Counted from the stretch's first letter, positions 9,428 through 17,684 are shown. The stretch: 64,000 nucleotides of DNA from Parabacteroides faecis (GCF_014647375.1 NZ_BMPB01000007.1:62001-126000), one strand, 5' to 3'. Numbers and translations: made by a program. The notes: generated by a model from the letters alone, not told the origin.

Positions 9428-9443
9428 TGTTCAATATTGAACA
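9428..9443. promoter_or_regulatory. 16-bp perfect palindrome in the leader of the fimbrial operon
   Basis: TGTTCAATATTGAACA is a perfect 16-bp palindrome located 21 bp upstream of the first fimbrial gene, between it and the left inverted repeat. It would lie in the 5' leader of the ON-state transcript. It looks like an operator for a dimeric regulator; no regulator is assigned. Confidence 0.4.
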
Positions 9444-9479
9444 GTGACTATGATTATCAATAACTCTCTGCAAATGTTC

Positions 9480-9897
9480 ACCTTATTTATATAATAAGGG
9501 TAGAGGGTGAAAAAAGCCCTTTCCCGAAGAACCTCCTTAGGGAGTTTTTAGGGTAAAAAATGAAGGATTGATGTCTTTTTGAGTCTTTTTGGAGGAAGAA
9601 ACGGAACTGTGGAAATAGCAGTTTTCTCTTAACAGATTAAAAAACGATAGCAGTCCCAGCCCGTCTTATGCCACCTTGTAATGAAAATCATATTCTATGG
9701 CTAAAAAATAGGTTAACTTGTGAAATTTAGTAAAATAAATATGCTTTTTTTAAGAAAACACCCTACACTCCTTGTTTTTTCATTTTTTTCTTCTTACGTT
9801 TGCCACGTACTTCATTACAATTCAGGATTTTTCTTATTTATAAGACACTGATTGTAAGATAGAAAGAGGATGTTCTCCCTTATTATATAAATAAGGT
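9480..9897. repeat. Invertible promoter segment (phase-variable switch) bounded by 21-bp inverted repeats
   Basis: The left repeat (9480-9500) and right repeat (9877-9897) are perfect reverse complements over 21 bp (left arm ACCTTATTTATATAATAAGG plus G). Each repeat is itself a recombinase-like site: CCTTATT and AATAAGG flank a 5-bp TATAT centre. The 376 bp between them hold no gene. They contain one clear Bacteroidota promoter and a small hairpin (CTCC-TTAG-GGAG then T5, 9533-9549). A tyrosine recombinase gene ends exactly at the right repeat and a fimbrial operon lies on the left. This is the layout of known phase-variable promoters in Bacteroides and Parabacteroides. Inversion itself has not been observed here. 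Confidence 0.85.
9772..9802 (+). promoter_or_regulatory. Promoter inside the invertible segment, pointing away from the fimbrial operon
   Basis: The -33 TTG (9772-9774), a 20-bp spacer and -7 TACGTTTG (9795-9802) match the Bacteroidota sigma-70-type consensus. Transcription would start near 9807 and run right, toward the 3' end of the recombinase gene, so the fimbrial operon is OFF as sequenced. After inversion the start would map near 9570 and give a leader of about 160 nt before the ATG at 9407. No TAnnTTTG element is present on the other strand of the segment. Confidence 0.75.
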
Positions 9898-10815
9898 TTA
9901 CCCCACCCGCAAATAGCAGCCGATCGTCTCAGAAACCTGCCTATTTGCTTTGGCAACTTCCGATACGTCAAACTCCTTTAAATAGATACGGGTTGTCCTT
10001 TCCGACGTATGTCCCAGTGCCTGGCTAATCACACCGATAGGTACATGCAGGTGATACGCCTCCGAAGCCCAGGCATGACGGAACGAATAGGTCGTCAACG
10101 TCTCCGGTAAATCCAGCATCACACTGATATCTTTCAGGTACCGGTTTTCCGTTGCCAGACAGGCTTTATACTGTTCGTGGGTCATATCTTCCGACAATAC
10201 CGGAAAAAGATAGTGCCGCTCTGCACTGCGGTAGCGGTCGATAAGCATCTGCATCTCCGCCGACACTTCCATTCGGATCAGCACCCCCGTCTTCTGACGA
10301 CGGTATTCCAGCACCGTACCGTTCTCCACCAGGTTCTCGCCTGTCAGATGCACGATATCCACAAAAGGGATACCGCAAGCAAGGAAAGTAAACAGTGCCA
10401 GATCGGCTGCCAGTTGCTTGGCCGGTTCCTTTTTCAGATCGAGCGAAGCGATCTTCTTTATCACTTCCACCGGCACAGCCCGTTTACGTGTCTCCTCCCG
10501 TTTCAGCCTCAGCCCGGCAAAAGGTGATCTCTCCTGCCGTCCCTTGCCGAACGGCAAAGCACGGTTATACATCGCCCGAAGGCAACTAAGGTAGCTGTTC
10601 ACCGTATTGACACGCAACCCTTTCCTCTGCAGCCACAACTGGAAGTCCTGCACGAGTTCCGCCGTCACATCCTTATGTGCCGGCCCCACATCTGTGATAA
10701 AGCATTCGAAATGGTTCCGCACAGCTCTATACAGATCGGCGGTACTCTCATCTCCCCGCCTACGTTTATCCTGTTCCTGCGTCGCCATCAGCCCGCAAAA
10801 ATCTTTTCTCTTCAT
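9898..10815 (-). CDS. Tyrosine recombinase (promoter invertase) with Arg I replaced by Cys
   Basis: The ATG at 10815 follows a GGAGGAAG Shine-Dalgarno, so I prefer it to in-frame ATGs at 10833 and 10866; this gives 305 residues. The N-terminal half is a SAM-like DNA-binding domain; the catalytic half has the Lys motif RRQKTG, the Arg II block YSFRHAWAS (Tyr instead of the usual HxxR His, common in Bacteroidales invertases), LGHTSERTT and the nucleophile in RIYL. The segment FTFLACGIPFVDIVHL aligns with the Arg I block (F-x-RG-M/I-x-FVD), but codon 147 is TGC (Cys) rather than CGC (Arg). The stop codon abuts the right inverted repeat, so its natural substrate is almost certainly that switch. 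Confidence 0.85.
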   Translation of the reverse strand: MKRKDFCGLMATQEQDKRRRGDESTADLYRAVRNHFECFITDVGPAHKDVTAELVQDFQLWLQRKGLRVNTVNSYLSCLRAMYNRALPFGKGRQERSPFAGLRLKREETRKRAVPVEVIKKIASLDLKKEPAKQLAADLALFTFLACGIPFVDIVHLTGENLVENGTVLEYRRQKTGVLIRMEVSAEMQMLIDRYRSAERHYLFPVLSEDMTHEQYKACLATENRYLKDISVMLDLPETLTTYSFRHAWASEAYHLHVPIGVISQALGHTSERTTRIYLKEFDVSEVAKANRQVSETIGCYLRVG

Positions 10816-10942
10816 AACTCTTCCTCCATTCATTTTCAGATTGATCAAAAAGATAAAGATAAACATTCCCCCCTTTCAAAATGTTCGTTTTTCACCTCCC
10901 CGGCTAACAGCACTCCCCACTCAAATCCTTGTTCCATAGGAA

Positions 10943-10950
10943 CAAACCTA
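10943..10950 (-). promoter_or_regulatory. Possible -7 element for the recombinase gene
   Basis: TAGGTTTG on the minus strand matches TAnnTTTG, about 130 bp upstream of the recombinase ATG. No convincing -33 TTG is seen at the right distance, so activation by a factor bound upstream would be plausible. The 22-bp-periodic array begins about 50 bp further upstream. Confidence 0.35.
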
Positions 10951-10996
10951 CCTCACCGCCCCGTTTCCCTCCCTTCATCCCCGTTCTTTCCGGAGA

Positions 10997-11096
10997 TCAT
11001 TGCAATGATTCTCCCCCATCATCACAATCTCCCCACGAAGTCATCACAATGACTCCGCACACTCATCACAATGAAGGGGGGTAATCATTGTGATGA
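10997..11096. repeat. Iteron-like array: 12-bp near-palindrome repeated five times at exact 22-bp spacing
   Basis: Copies start at 10997, 11019, 11041, 11063 and 11085: TCATTGCAATGA, TCATCACAATCT, TCATCACAATGA (twice) and TCATTGTGATGA, the last in inverted sense. The 10-bp spacers differ. Decayed half-copies in the same phase occur at 10975 (TCATC) and 10953 (TCAC). A further copy out of phase is at 11256 (ACATTGCAATGA). A 22-bp step is about two helical turns, placing all sites on one DNA face, as expected for cooperative binding of a regulator. The rest of 10816-11478 shows no gene. Confidence 0.7.
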
Positions 11097-11298
11097 AAAA
11101 TTTAACACTGCTAAATATCGGGGAATTTCCTTCGGGGTTGTACTCTGAAGCCGAGTTGATAGGACTTTTATAAAGCCAGATACTCTTTTGAATGATTCGT
11201 TTTCATTTGACAGATTGCAGCAGGTTTGATCTTATCTCTGTCACCTGTTCTAAAAACATTGCAATGATTGCATTTCCACCAACCCAAACATCTCCGCC

Positions 11299-11349
11299 AA
11301 AAAGAAAATCCCCTCAATCCGTCATCACTAAACTCCGGATCAAGGGGAT
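11299..11349 (-). terminator. Rho-independent-type terminator after the GNAT gene
   Basis: Arms 11308-11321 and 11336-11349 pair as ATCCCCT/AGGGGAT plus ATCCG/CGGAT with a two-base internal mismatch and a 14-nt loop. On the minus strand the stem is followed by TTTCTTTTT. It lies about 130 bp after the stop codon at 11479. Confidence 0.55.
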
Positions 11350-11478
11350 AAATGCTTTTGAATAGTCCTTCGCCTTGGTAGATGCCAAAGAAAAGGTATA
11401 TGAATTAACAGAATGTCAATTCGTCAATATCGGGTGGAATACTGAACCCAAGTATTGTAATATTCATAATTGAATGAT

Positions 11479-11994
11479 TTAACGATCTATTATTACTTTT
11501 CTATAGTCTCCGTCGCTTTTCTTCTGAAAGCCATTTCTCAGTAATACCTTTATAGAAATGATATTTTCCTCCACTGGATCTGCTGCAATTTCTTTGCCTC
11601 CGATTTCAACAAGTTTTTCCTCCAACATCTGAATAATCCTTTTGCCAAGACCTTTATTCAAATATTCCTCCTCACCGATCAGATAACCAATTTCAAATGT
11701 ATGATTTTCCTCTACTACATCTCCATACAGTGCATTAAAATCATGCCCGTCTTCTTCCAAATCTTTCAAGAAAAAGCAATCAGTATAAAGACAATACCCA
11801 ATCCTCTGATCCTCATGGCAAACAATAAAGTGCTTTAAGAAATCATATTTCCCGTCTCTTTCCCTTATCTCATCCAGCCAATCCTCTTTATCACCAAACC
11901 ATTTCCATATATACTCCTTATCCAACCATTTATTAAAATATGGAATATCTTCATCCATCAGAGGTTTTAATACAAGTTCTTTCTTATTTATCAT
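11479..11994 (-). CDS. GNAT-family N-acetyltransferase
   Basis: The ATG at 11994 (MINKKELV) is chosen; an in-frame start at 12042 would add 16 residues unlike the family. The 171-residue product looks like a single GNAT fold of the AAC(6')-like or RimJ-like kind: an opening LVLKPLMDEDIPYFNKWL, the central FEIGYLIGEEEYLNKGLGKRI acetyl-CoA-binding segment, then NIISIKVLLRNGFQK. It should transfer an acetyl group from acetyl-CoA to an amine; the substrate cannot be told. It resembles aminoglycoside acetyltransferases loosely, but resistance should not be assumed. It stands 97 bp from the upstream DUF4143 gene. Confidence 0.75.
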   Translation of the reverse strand: MINKKELVLKPLMDEDIPYFNKWLDKEYIWKWFGDKEDWLDEIRERDGKYDFLKHFIVCHEDQRIGYCLYTDCFFLKDLEEDGHDFNALYGDVVEENHTFEIGYLIGEEEYLNKGLGKRIIQMLEEKLVEIGGKEIAADPVEENIISIKVLLRNGFQKKSDGDYRKVIIDR

Positions 11995-12091
11995 GAATTT
12001 TTCGTTATAGTATTTTATTTGATAACATCCATTCCTTTGCACTCAAACAAAAGCCATTCAGTCCTAGCTGGCATCAAAATATGAAAGCTCC

Positions 12092-13357
12092 TTACAAACT
12101 TAAAAGCCATTTCCATACAGGAAGGACTTCAATTGTTTTTCCGCCCATCTCTATCGTCCGTTCCGTATCGCGGGTAATAATCAATAGTTTCTTACATTCT
12201 AAGACTTCGGTAATTTTCAGCAAGGCTTTTACTTCCCGGTCAAATGTTCCATCGCTATTGTCAAGATTGTAACAAACTTGAATAACTGTGTAATCATCAG
12301 GAATGTAGAAGTCTACCTCAATACTTTGATTATAAAAATAAACAGCATCATTTCGCCCGTATTTACGCAATAAATTCACGGCTACCATATTCTCCAATAA
12401 AGAAGTATTCCCATCCAATAAAAAAAGATTCAGAATACCGTTATCCGTGAAATAATACTTAGGTGAAGTTTCTTTATCGACCAATTTCCCAGCAATATTT
12501 TGTATAGGATTAATAAGCCATGCATCTCTAGCGTATTCCATGTAGTTTATAACTGTCTGCGTTCCAACCTTTGCTCCGGTAGATGATACAATATTTGCAA
12601 TCCGGGTAAATGACAAAGGTTGCTTGACGCTTTCGGCCAGTTTCTTGAACATGATACGTAAAGCGAATGTGTTATCTACCGTATGACGGGCTGCTATATC
12701 TCCCAGATAGATTTTTTGATAAACACTGGTCAGATAATCCCGTTTAACCAATAAATCAGCTCCTTCCGGGAATCCGCCAAAATAGAAATAGTCATTGAAT
12801 TTTCGCAATACTTCGGCTTTGCCTTCCGTTGATAACAGGTGATTGGAAGTAACAGAAACATCGTTTGCTGTCAAAAACTCTTTGAAAGAATACGGATAAA
12901 CATCAATAGGAATATAACGTCCACCTAAAGTTGTCTGAATGTCCTGGCTTAACATTTTAGCATTACTTCCCGTAATGTAAACTCGATGTTTCGTATCAGC
13001 CATACGACGAGCAAATTTTTCCCATCCGGAAACGTTTTGTACCTCATCTAAAAACAAAAGAGGTTTCTTTCCATACATTTCTAAATGAACTTCCAATAAC
13101 AGATTTAAATCTTCTGCTTTCATTCCGGTAAGACGTTCATCTTCAAAATTGATATAAAGCATTTCATCCCACTGTACACCTTGTGCTAGTAGTTGCTGCA
13201 TCCGTTGATATAACAGGTAAGACTTTCCCGCTCGCCGAATACCCACAAAAACATAATTTCCAAACTCCTCAAAAGTGAAACTTCGTGGAATCACCTTATA
13301 TTTGGGGACTTCCACTTGATTGTCTGCGATAACCGTTTTCAGAATATTTTTATCCAT
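12092..13357 (-). CDS. DUF4143-type AAA ATPase
   Basis: The 421-residue product has a Walker A (GIRRAGKS, residues 39-46) and a Walker B (LLFLDE, residues 100-105) of the AAA_14 type, a middle HTH-like region (TRIANIVSSTGAKVGTQTV) and a C-terminal DUF4143 segment with VDFYI, which in this family resembles a nuclease-like fold. These ATPases are widespread and often variable between strains; function is largely unknown, with toxin-antitoxin or defence roles sometimes proposed. It is a single-gene unit whose promoter is duplicated by a 33-bp tandem repeat. The gene is more AT-rich than the fimbrial operon. Confidence 0.8.
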   Translation of the reverse strand: MDKNILKTVIADNQVEVPKYKVIPRSFTFEEFGNYVFVGIRRAGKSYLLYQRMQQLLAQGVQWDEMLYINFEDERLTGMKAEDLNLLLEVHLEMYGKKPLLFLDEVQNVSGWEKFARRMADTKHRVYITGSNAKMLSQDIQTTLGGRYIPIDVYPYSFKEFLTANDVSVTSNHLLSTEGKAEVLRKFNDYFYFGGFPEGADLLVKRDYLTSVYQKIYLGDIAARHTVDNTFALRIMFKKLAESVKQPLSFTRIANIVSSTGAKVGTQTVINYMEYARDAWLINPIQNIAGKLVDKETSPKYYFTDNGILNLFLLDGNTSLLENMVAVNLLRKYGRNDAVYFYNQSIEVDFYIPDDYTVIQVCYNLDNSDGTFDREVKALLKITEVLECKKLLIITRDTERTIEMGGKTIEVLPVWKWLLSL

Positions 13358-13413
13358 ATCTTTCTATATTTATTCTCCAAACAATACAAATATAGTCCAT
13401 TTTTATTTTATAC

Positions 13414-13492
13414 ACAAAACAAAAATACACATTTATCGTTTTGCAGACAAAACAAAAATACACATTTATCGTTTTGCAGACAAAACAAAAAT
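13414..13492 (-). repeat. 33-bp tandem repeat (2.4 copies) that duplicates the promoter of the DUF4143 gene
   Basis: Units 13414-13446 and 13447-13479 are identical; a partial third copy follows to 13492. Read on the minus strand, each junction forms TTTTG, 20 bp, TATTTTTG, a full match to the Bacteroidota promoter. The -7 elements lie at 13420-13427 and 13453-13460, so there are two tandem promoters 33 bp apart. Leaders would be roughly 55 and 90 nt before the ATG at 13357. Adding or losing units would change promoter number. Confidence 0.7.
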
Positions 13493-13515
13493 CATTCTAC
13501 CCTAAAGTTTGTATG

Positions 13516-13562
13516 TCTAAAAAATAATACAATACAGTGCAGGAATCCAAAGAAACCTGCAC
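13516..13562 (-). terminator. Probable terminator after rsgA
   Basis: GTGCAGG (13537-13543) pairs with CCTGCAC (13556-13562) around a 12-nt loop. On the minus strand the stem is followed by an AT-rich stretch ending in a T6 run. It starts 14 bp beyond the rsgA stop codon. Confidence 0.45.
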
Positions 13563-13576
13563 CATATAAATAAAAA

Positions 13577-14632
13577 TCAGGAATCAGCTTTGCGCTTCTT
13601 CACTTCTTCCACGAGCTTTGTAAAAGATTTATCCCTTTTACGTTTCTCATGTTCGGAGGCGGAGAAATGCCAGGCTTCCCGCTTTAGTTTCAGATAGCTT
13701 TCATACACTTTTGTATCTAACAGGCCCTTGTCGACCGCTTCCAGCACAGCACAACCAGGTTCATTGGTATGTGTACAATCCTTGAAGCGACACGATTCTG
13801 CATAGTTGGAAATTTCCAACATTTCAGCAAGTGAATCAGGATTATCTACAGCCAATCCAAATTCACGGATCCCCGGAGTGTCTATTAAAACACCTGAACC
13901 GTCCATCAAGACCATCTCCCGGCAGGTGGAAGTATGCCTTCCTTTTCCTGTGGACTGGCTTATATCCGATGTCAGCAGCACTGATCTTTCACAAAGTGCA
14001 TTAACAAGAGAACTCTTCCCCACACCCGACGAACCGACAAACACCACTGTTTCGCCTTCCGATATGGATTCCCTTAATCGGGAAACTGTCTCAGGATGAT
14101 GGATACTGGTGAAAAACACCGGCATCCTGCTAGCAAGATGTTTGATCGCCTCTTCTACCACCTGTCTATCAAAAGACAGATCGGATTTATTGAGTATCAA
14201 TACAGGATCGATATTTTCTTCCAGTATCTGAACCATGAAACGTTCGACCCTGCGGATATTGAAATTATCATCGAGGCTCTGCACAATAAACGCCTTATCC
14301 ACATACGATGCAATCGCCTGTTTCTCGGCTACTGTCCCACTTTTCTTACGGTACAATGTCCGTTCACGGGGCAGCATATCGACTATAATCCCTTTACTGT
14401 CATCGAAAGGTTGAAACAGGACCCAATCGCCCGTACAGGGCAACTCAAAGTCAGATCTTCCATACATCATATTTCCCGTCAACTCGCATTGAAACAATCC
14501 GTTTTCGGAAATAACTTCATAACAGGTGCGATGCACGACGGCTATCCGTCCGTGAGATAACGTATTATATGCCGATTCTTGTTTCAGTTGGTTCAACCTG
14601 TCATTCCAACCATACATATCCAAGCAGATCAT
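13577..14632 (-). CDS. rsgA: Ribosome small subunit-dependent GTPase A
   Basis: This is a circularly permuted GTPase acting in late maturation of the 30S ribosomal subunit. In 351 residues it shows an N-terminal OB-fold, G4 NKSD (148-151), then G1 GSSGVGKS (200-207), G3 DTPG (251-254) and the zinc-binding Cys281, Cys286, His288 and Cys294. It is about 40 residues longer than the usual RsgA, matching a longer variant found in Bacteroidota and Firmicutes. The start ATG at 14632 overlaps the stop of the upstream methyltransferase gene by four bases (ATGA), so translation is probably coupled; an ATG at 14617 is also possible. Confidence 0.9.
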   Translation of the reverse strand: MICLDMYGWNDRLNQLKQESAYNTLSHGRIAVVHRTCYEVISENGLFQCELTGNMMYGRSDFELPCTGDWVLFQPFDDSKGIIVDMLPRERTLYRKKSGTVAEKQAIASYVDKAFIVQSLDDNFNIRRVERFMVQILEENIDPVLILNKSDLSFDRQVVEEAIKHLASRMPVFFTSIHHPETVSRLRESISEGETVVFVGSSGVGKSSLVNALCERSVLLTSDISQSTGKGRHTSTCREMVLMDGSGVLIDTPGIREFGLAVDNPDSLAEMLEISNYAESCRFKDCTHTNEPGCAVLEAVDKGLLDTKVYESYLKLKREAWHFSASEHEKRKRDKSFTKLVEEVKKRKADS

Positions 14633-15408
14633 AGCGTTATCTTTTTAGCGATATAAAACACATAGCCGTAGAATCCTTTGTGCTTACGGTATAATTCCTC
14701 TTCATGATGTGACATCGCGACAAGTTCTTCGGCAGTTTTATTTCCCGGATATTTGGCTAGAAACTTTTCCCGTGCTTTAACCAAAGGCGCAAAATAATGC
14801 TCTGTCCAGCAAGTTTCAGGCAAAACAAAGGAAGCGACAGGAAGATACCCTGCCTTTTGTATCAGAGCTACCTGATTGGGAATGGTATCTATTTCCGGAT
14901 AAGCCTCCATCCAAAAATCATGGATCTCTGCGGGACGTTCTTCGGTAAACCATGTGCTTTCGGAAACAGCGATATATCCTCCTGTTTTCAGATATTTACG
15001 CCATTCGTTTAATCCACGTTCAAAGCCGATATTATAAATGGCTCCTTCCGACCAGATCAGGTCTAATTCACCTTCTCCAAAAGGAAGGTTATCCATTGAA
15101 CCGACGATTCCTTCCACTCTATCCTGAAGATTCAGTTTCCTGGCATTGTCGTTGAACCGGTCGATGAATCCCGGAAAAAAGTCGAGACCTGTAATATGTC
15201 CCGGAGCATGCTGCGCCAATGTCACTGTCTGCCCGCCTGTACCACAACCCAAATCGGCAATAAGAGACCGGTCGGTCAGGTTGTCTATAAAGCTCAATGC
15301 TTTAAGGGTCACTTCGGGACTTCCGGGTCCCTGACGTTCCGTGTTTAAAAAATATTCGCAGATTAAATTAAAATCGAATTCGTGAATTGTTTTATTTTCG
15401 TTACTCAT
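14629..15408 (-). CDS. Class I SAM-dependent methyltransferase
   Basis: The ATG at 15408 (MSNENK) is chosen over an in-frame start at 15459. The 259-residue product has the SAM-binding motif DLGCGTG (residues 52-58), an acidic motif II (GLDF) and the post-motif [16 protein letters not shown], typical of small-molecule methyltransferases of the UbiE/Methyltransf_11 type. The substrate is unknown. It overlaps rsgA by four bases; co-expression with a ribosome-maturation factor does not by itself assign it to rRNA. Confidence 0.8.
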   Translation of the reverse strand: MSNENKTIHEFDFNLICEYFLNTERQGPGSPEVTLKALSFIDNLTDRSLIADLGCGTGGQTVTLAQHAPGHITGLDFFPGFIDRFNDNARKLNLQDRVEGIVGSMDNLPFGEGELDLIWSEGAIYNIGFERGLNEWRKYLKTGGYIAVSESTWFTEERPAEIHDFWMEAYPEIDTIPNQVALIQKAGYLPVASFVLPETCWTEHYFAPLVKAREKFLAKYPGNKTAEELVAMSHHEEELYRKHKGFYGYVFYIAKKITL

Positions 15409-15634
15409 TTTCTTTATGTATATAGCATACCCGTGAAAGCATAACAATGCCGTCATCATTGTACACTGGTTAAAATTGAATTAATACAATAGAAATTACA
15501 CCCGAGCAGAATTACCCGAGAATAAACGAAAGGACAACCTGTACAAGGAATACAGATTGTTTACTACACCAAATCCGATTTAAATAGGTTGTTTAACATG
15601 TGGCAAAGGTACATAATATTTTGTATTATGCTAA

Positions 15635-17002
15635 TTATATATGCAGAAACTCCACCACAAACACAGTCCCTTCACCCGGATAAGAATGAACGTAGATATT
15701 TCCTTTGTGGAGGAAAACGATCTTTTGAACCAACGCCATCCCTATTCCATTGCCGACAGCATAGTTACGGTTACTGCCACGGTGAAAAGCGGTAAAGAGA
15801 TGTTCCATATCCTCTGCGGGGATTCCAATGCCTGAATCGGAAAAGCGGAGGATGGATTTTTCTTCATAGAAAGATATCTGCACCGAGGAAGTTTTATCGT
15901 CGGAGAATTTACAGTTATTCTCCATCAGGTTGACAAAGGCAGTTTTCAATAGATAAGCATTCCCGGAAACGGTGATCATAGCATCGTCGTCAGTCTCTTC
16001 TTCAAAAAGCAGATTGACCTTATACTCCTTATTGGCTTTTAAAACCAGTTCGCGGGCATCGAGCAACAGCTCATCCAGGCGTACCTCTTCCATACAGATC
16101 TGCTCCGGCTGATAACTGGCACGAGCCAGATTAAGTAAGCCCTCAGATAATTTCACAACCTTATCCGCATCCGTCAAAGCCTCTTCCACCGCTTTCCGAT
16201 AGGCTTCACCGGAACGCTCCTTGAGAAGCGTAACCTCCAGACCACCGATCAAGGCAGCCATAGGCGTACGAAGTTCGTGGGAGACATTACTGACAAACAT
16301 TTTCTGCGCATCAAACGACTGCTCCAACCGGTCGAGCGTATGGTTGAAGGTCACAGCCAACTCTCCCAACTCGTCTTTTTCGTCCGCTACCGGAACTCTT
16401 TCGTCCAGATTGGATGCCGTTATCTTCTCCACCTTCCTGACGATATTCGAGACGGGCGACAAAGCACTTCGCGACAGAAAATACCCCACAACAGCCAGTA
16501 CCGCAAGCCCGACACCCCATAATATCAACAGGATATTCCGTAAAGCATCGAGCTTCGCATAGCCATAACCGTCAAATGCAGCAGCCGTGATAACATAGTC
16601 TTTCCCCTCAAACGGATACAAAAGTCCGACCACCTGATAATCTCCTTCAAAGAATTCGATGGATTTCTTTTCGACAATACGCCGAATCATTTCCGGAGTT
16701 TCTTTCACCCGATCTATCTCTTTGGCATCATGATAGAGTAGATTGAAATCCGGTTCGTAGACAGCCACCTCCACCTCATCAATAAACTCCCGGTTATTCA
16801 TGTAAATGGATTGCATGGTAACGGCATCGACCTTATGTTGCAGGAATAGATTAGCTTTCGTAATCCCCTCCTTTTTCAGGTCACGATAGAAAACACTTTT
16901 CCGGTTACTTTCCGACAAGAACCAGATCATGCCCATCAGGAACAGGAAGACAGTAGCTGTGACTGCCGTATAACGGATCGTCAGTTTAGTCCTGATTTTC
17001 AT
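15635..17002 (-). CDS. Sensor histidine kinase (HAMP-HisKA-HATPase)
   Basis: The 455-residue inner-membrane kinase has transmembrane segments at about 11-30 and 156-177 enclosing a periplasmic sensor of about 125 residues, then HAMP, HisKA with phospho-acceptor His242 in SNVSHELRTP, and HATPase boxes (N in ENNCKF, G1 DSGIGIP, G2 GNGIGMAL). This arrangement is like CusS/ArlS-type kinases. It overlaps the response regulator gene by 17 bp, so the two form one translation-coupled two-component system. The signal is unknown; no metal-binding cluster is evident in the sensor. Confidence 0.88.
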   Translation of the reverse strand: MKIRTKLTIRYTAVTATVFLFLMGMIWFLSESNRKSVFYRDLKKEGITKANLFLQHKVDAVTMQSIYMNNREFIDEVEVAVYEPDFNLLYHDAKEIDRVKETPEMIRRIVEKKSIEFFEGDYQVVGLLYPFEGKDYVITAAAFDGYGYAKLDALRNILLILWGVGLAVLAVVGYFLSRSALSPVSNIVRKVEKITASNLDERVPVADEKDELGELAVTFNHTLDRLEQSFDAQKMFVSNVSHELRTPMAALIGGLEVTLLKERSGEAYRKAVEEALTDADKVVKLSEGLLNLARASYQPEQICMEEVRLDELLLDARELVLKANKEYKVNLLFEEETDDDAMITVSGNAYLLKTAFVNLMENNCKFSDDKTSSVQISFYEEKSILRFSDSGIGIPAEDMEHLFTAFHRGSNRNYAVGNGIGMALVQKIVFLHKGNIYVHSYPGEGTVFVVEFLHI

Positions 17003-17684
17003 CGGTACGCAGTATAAAACCCATACCTGGCTTAGTATGGATCAGTTTAACAGGAAAATCACGGTCGACTTTCTTTCGGAGATAATTGATATAGACATCG
17101 ATAAAATTAGTCCCCGTATCGAAATGAGTGTTCCAAACCTTATCGGCTATCTCCGCACGCGACAGGACACGTTCCGGATTCTCCATCATATAAGCCAGCA
17201 AATTAAACTCTTTAGGTGTCAGTTTTATCTCACGTCCATCGCGAAAGACAGACTTACCGGACAGATCGATACGAAGATCGGCATAGTTTAACTCCTGGGG
17301 TTGTGCAGTTTGCGAAGCGACAACTTTTCTTTTCAGCAGCACCCTGATACGGGCATCCAGTTCGCGGAAATCGAAAGGTTTGACCATATAATCGTCTGCC
17401 CCGGCATCGAAGCCGTCCAGCTTGTCGTCGGTTGTACCCAAAGCTGTAAGCATCAGAACGGGGATATCCGGATTCAGTTGCCGCACCTCTTTCGTCAGCT
17501 CAAAGCCATTCATCTTCGGTAGGATAATATCAGAGATCACCAGATCGAACCCCGAAGCCCGAAAAAGACGCAACCCCATCTCCCCGTCAAAAGCCACCGA
17601 TACCTGATAGCCGGAATCTTCCAGACCGACCTTCAGGAGCTCCGCTACACGCTGTTCATCTTCTACTACCAGTATTCTTGTCAT
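16986..17684 (-). CDS. OmpR-family response regulator
   Basis: The 232-residue product has a receiver domain with acidic pocket VVEDE, phospho-acceptor Asp52 (ISDIILP) and conserved Lys (VKPFDF), then a winged-helix DNA-binding domain (LTPKEFNLLAYMM, ending NYLRKKVDRD). It is the partner of the overlapping kinase gene. A TATATTTG -7-like element lies at 17723-17730 on the minus strand, without a clear -33. Targets are not identifiable, although autoregulation is usual in this family. Confidence 0.9.
   Translation of the reverse strand: MTRILVVEDEQRVAELLKVGLEDSGYQVSVAFDGEMGLRLFRASGFDLVISDIILPKMNGFELTKEVRQLNPDIPVLMLTALGTTDDKLDGFDAGADDYMVKPFDFRELDARIRVLLKRKVVASQTAQPQELNYADLRIDLSGKSVFRDGREIKLTPKEFNLLAYMMENPERVLSRAEIADKVWNTHFDTGTNFIDVYINYLRKKVDRDFPVKLIHTKPGMGFILRTDENQD

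Noticed and set aside
9480-9897. Small insertion element (MITE) with terminal inverted repeats
   Set aside because: There is no target-site duplication at the ends (bases outside the repeats differ), a full promoter lies inside and a recombinase gene abuts the repeat.
9898-10815. Prophage or integrative-element integrase
   Set aside because: No phage, conjugation or excision genes and no tRNA attachment site lie nearby, while inverted repeats abut the gene; a local promoter invertase fits better.
10997-11096. CRISPR-like array
   Set aside because: Repeats of 12 bp and spacers of 10 bp are far shorter than any CRISPR, and no cas genes are near. Kept as a regulator-site array.
11479-11994. 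Aminoglycoside resistance gene
   Set aside because: The GNAT fold is recognisable but no resistance-specific motif can be identified by eye; a general acetyltransferase call is safer.
13414-13492. CRISPR or coding repeat
   Set aside because: Units are contiguous without spacers, only 2.4 copies, and the frame through them on the plus strand has no support. The promoter reading explains the sequence better.
13577-15408. rsgA/methyltransferase pair as a ribosome-methylation unit
   Set aside because: The methyltransferase sequence fits small-molecule enzymes at least as well, and overlap alone does not support an rRNA target.
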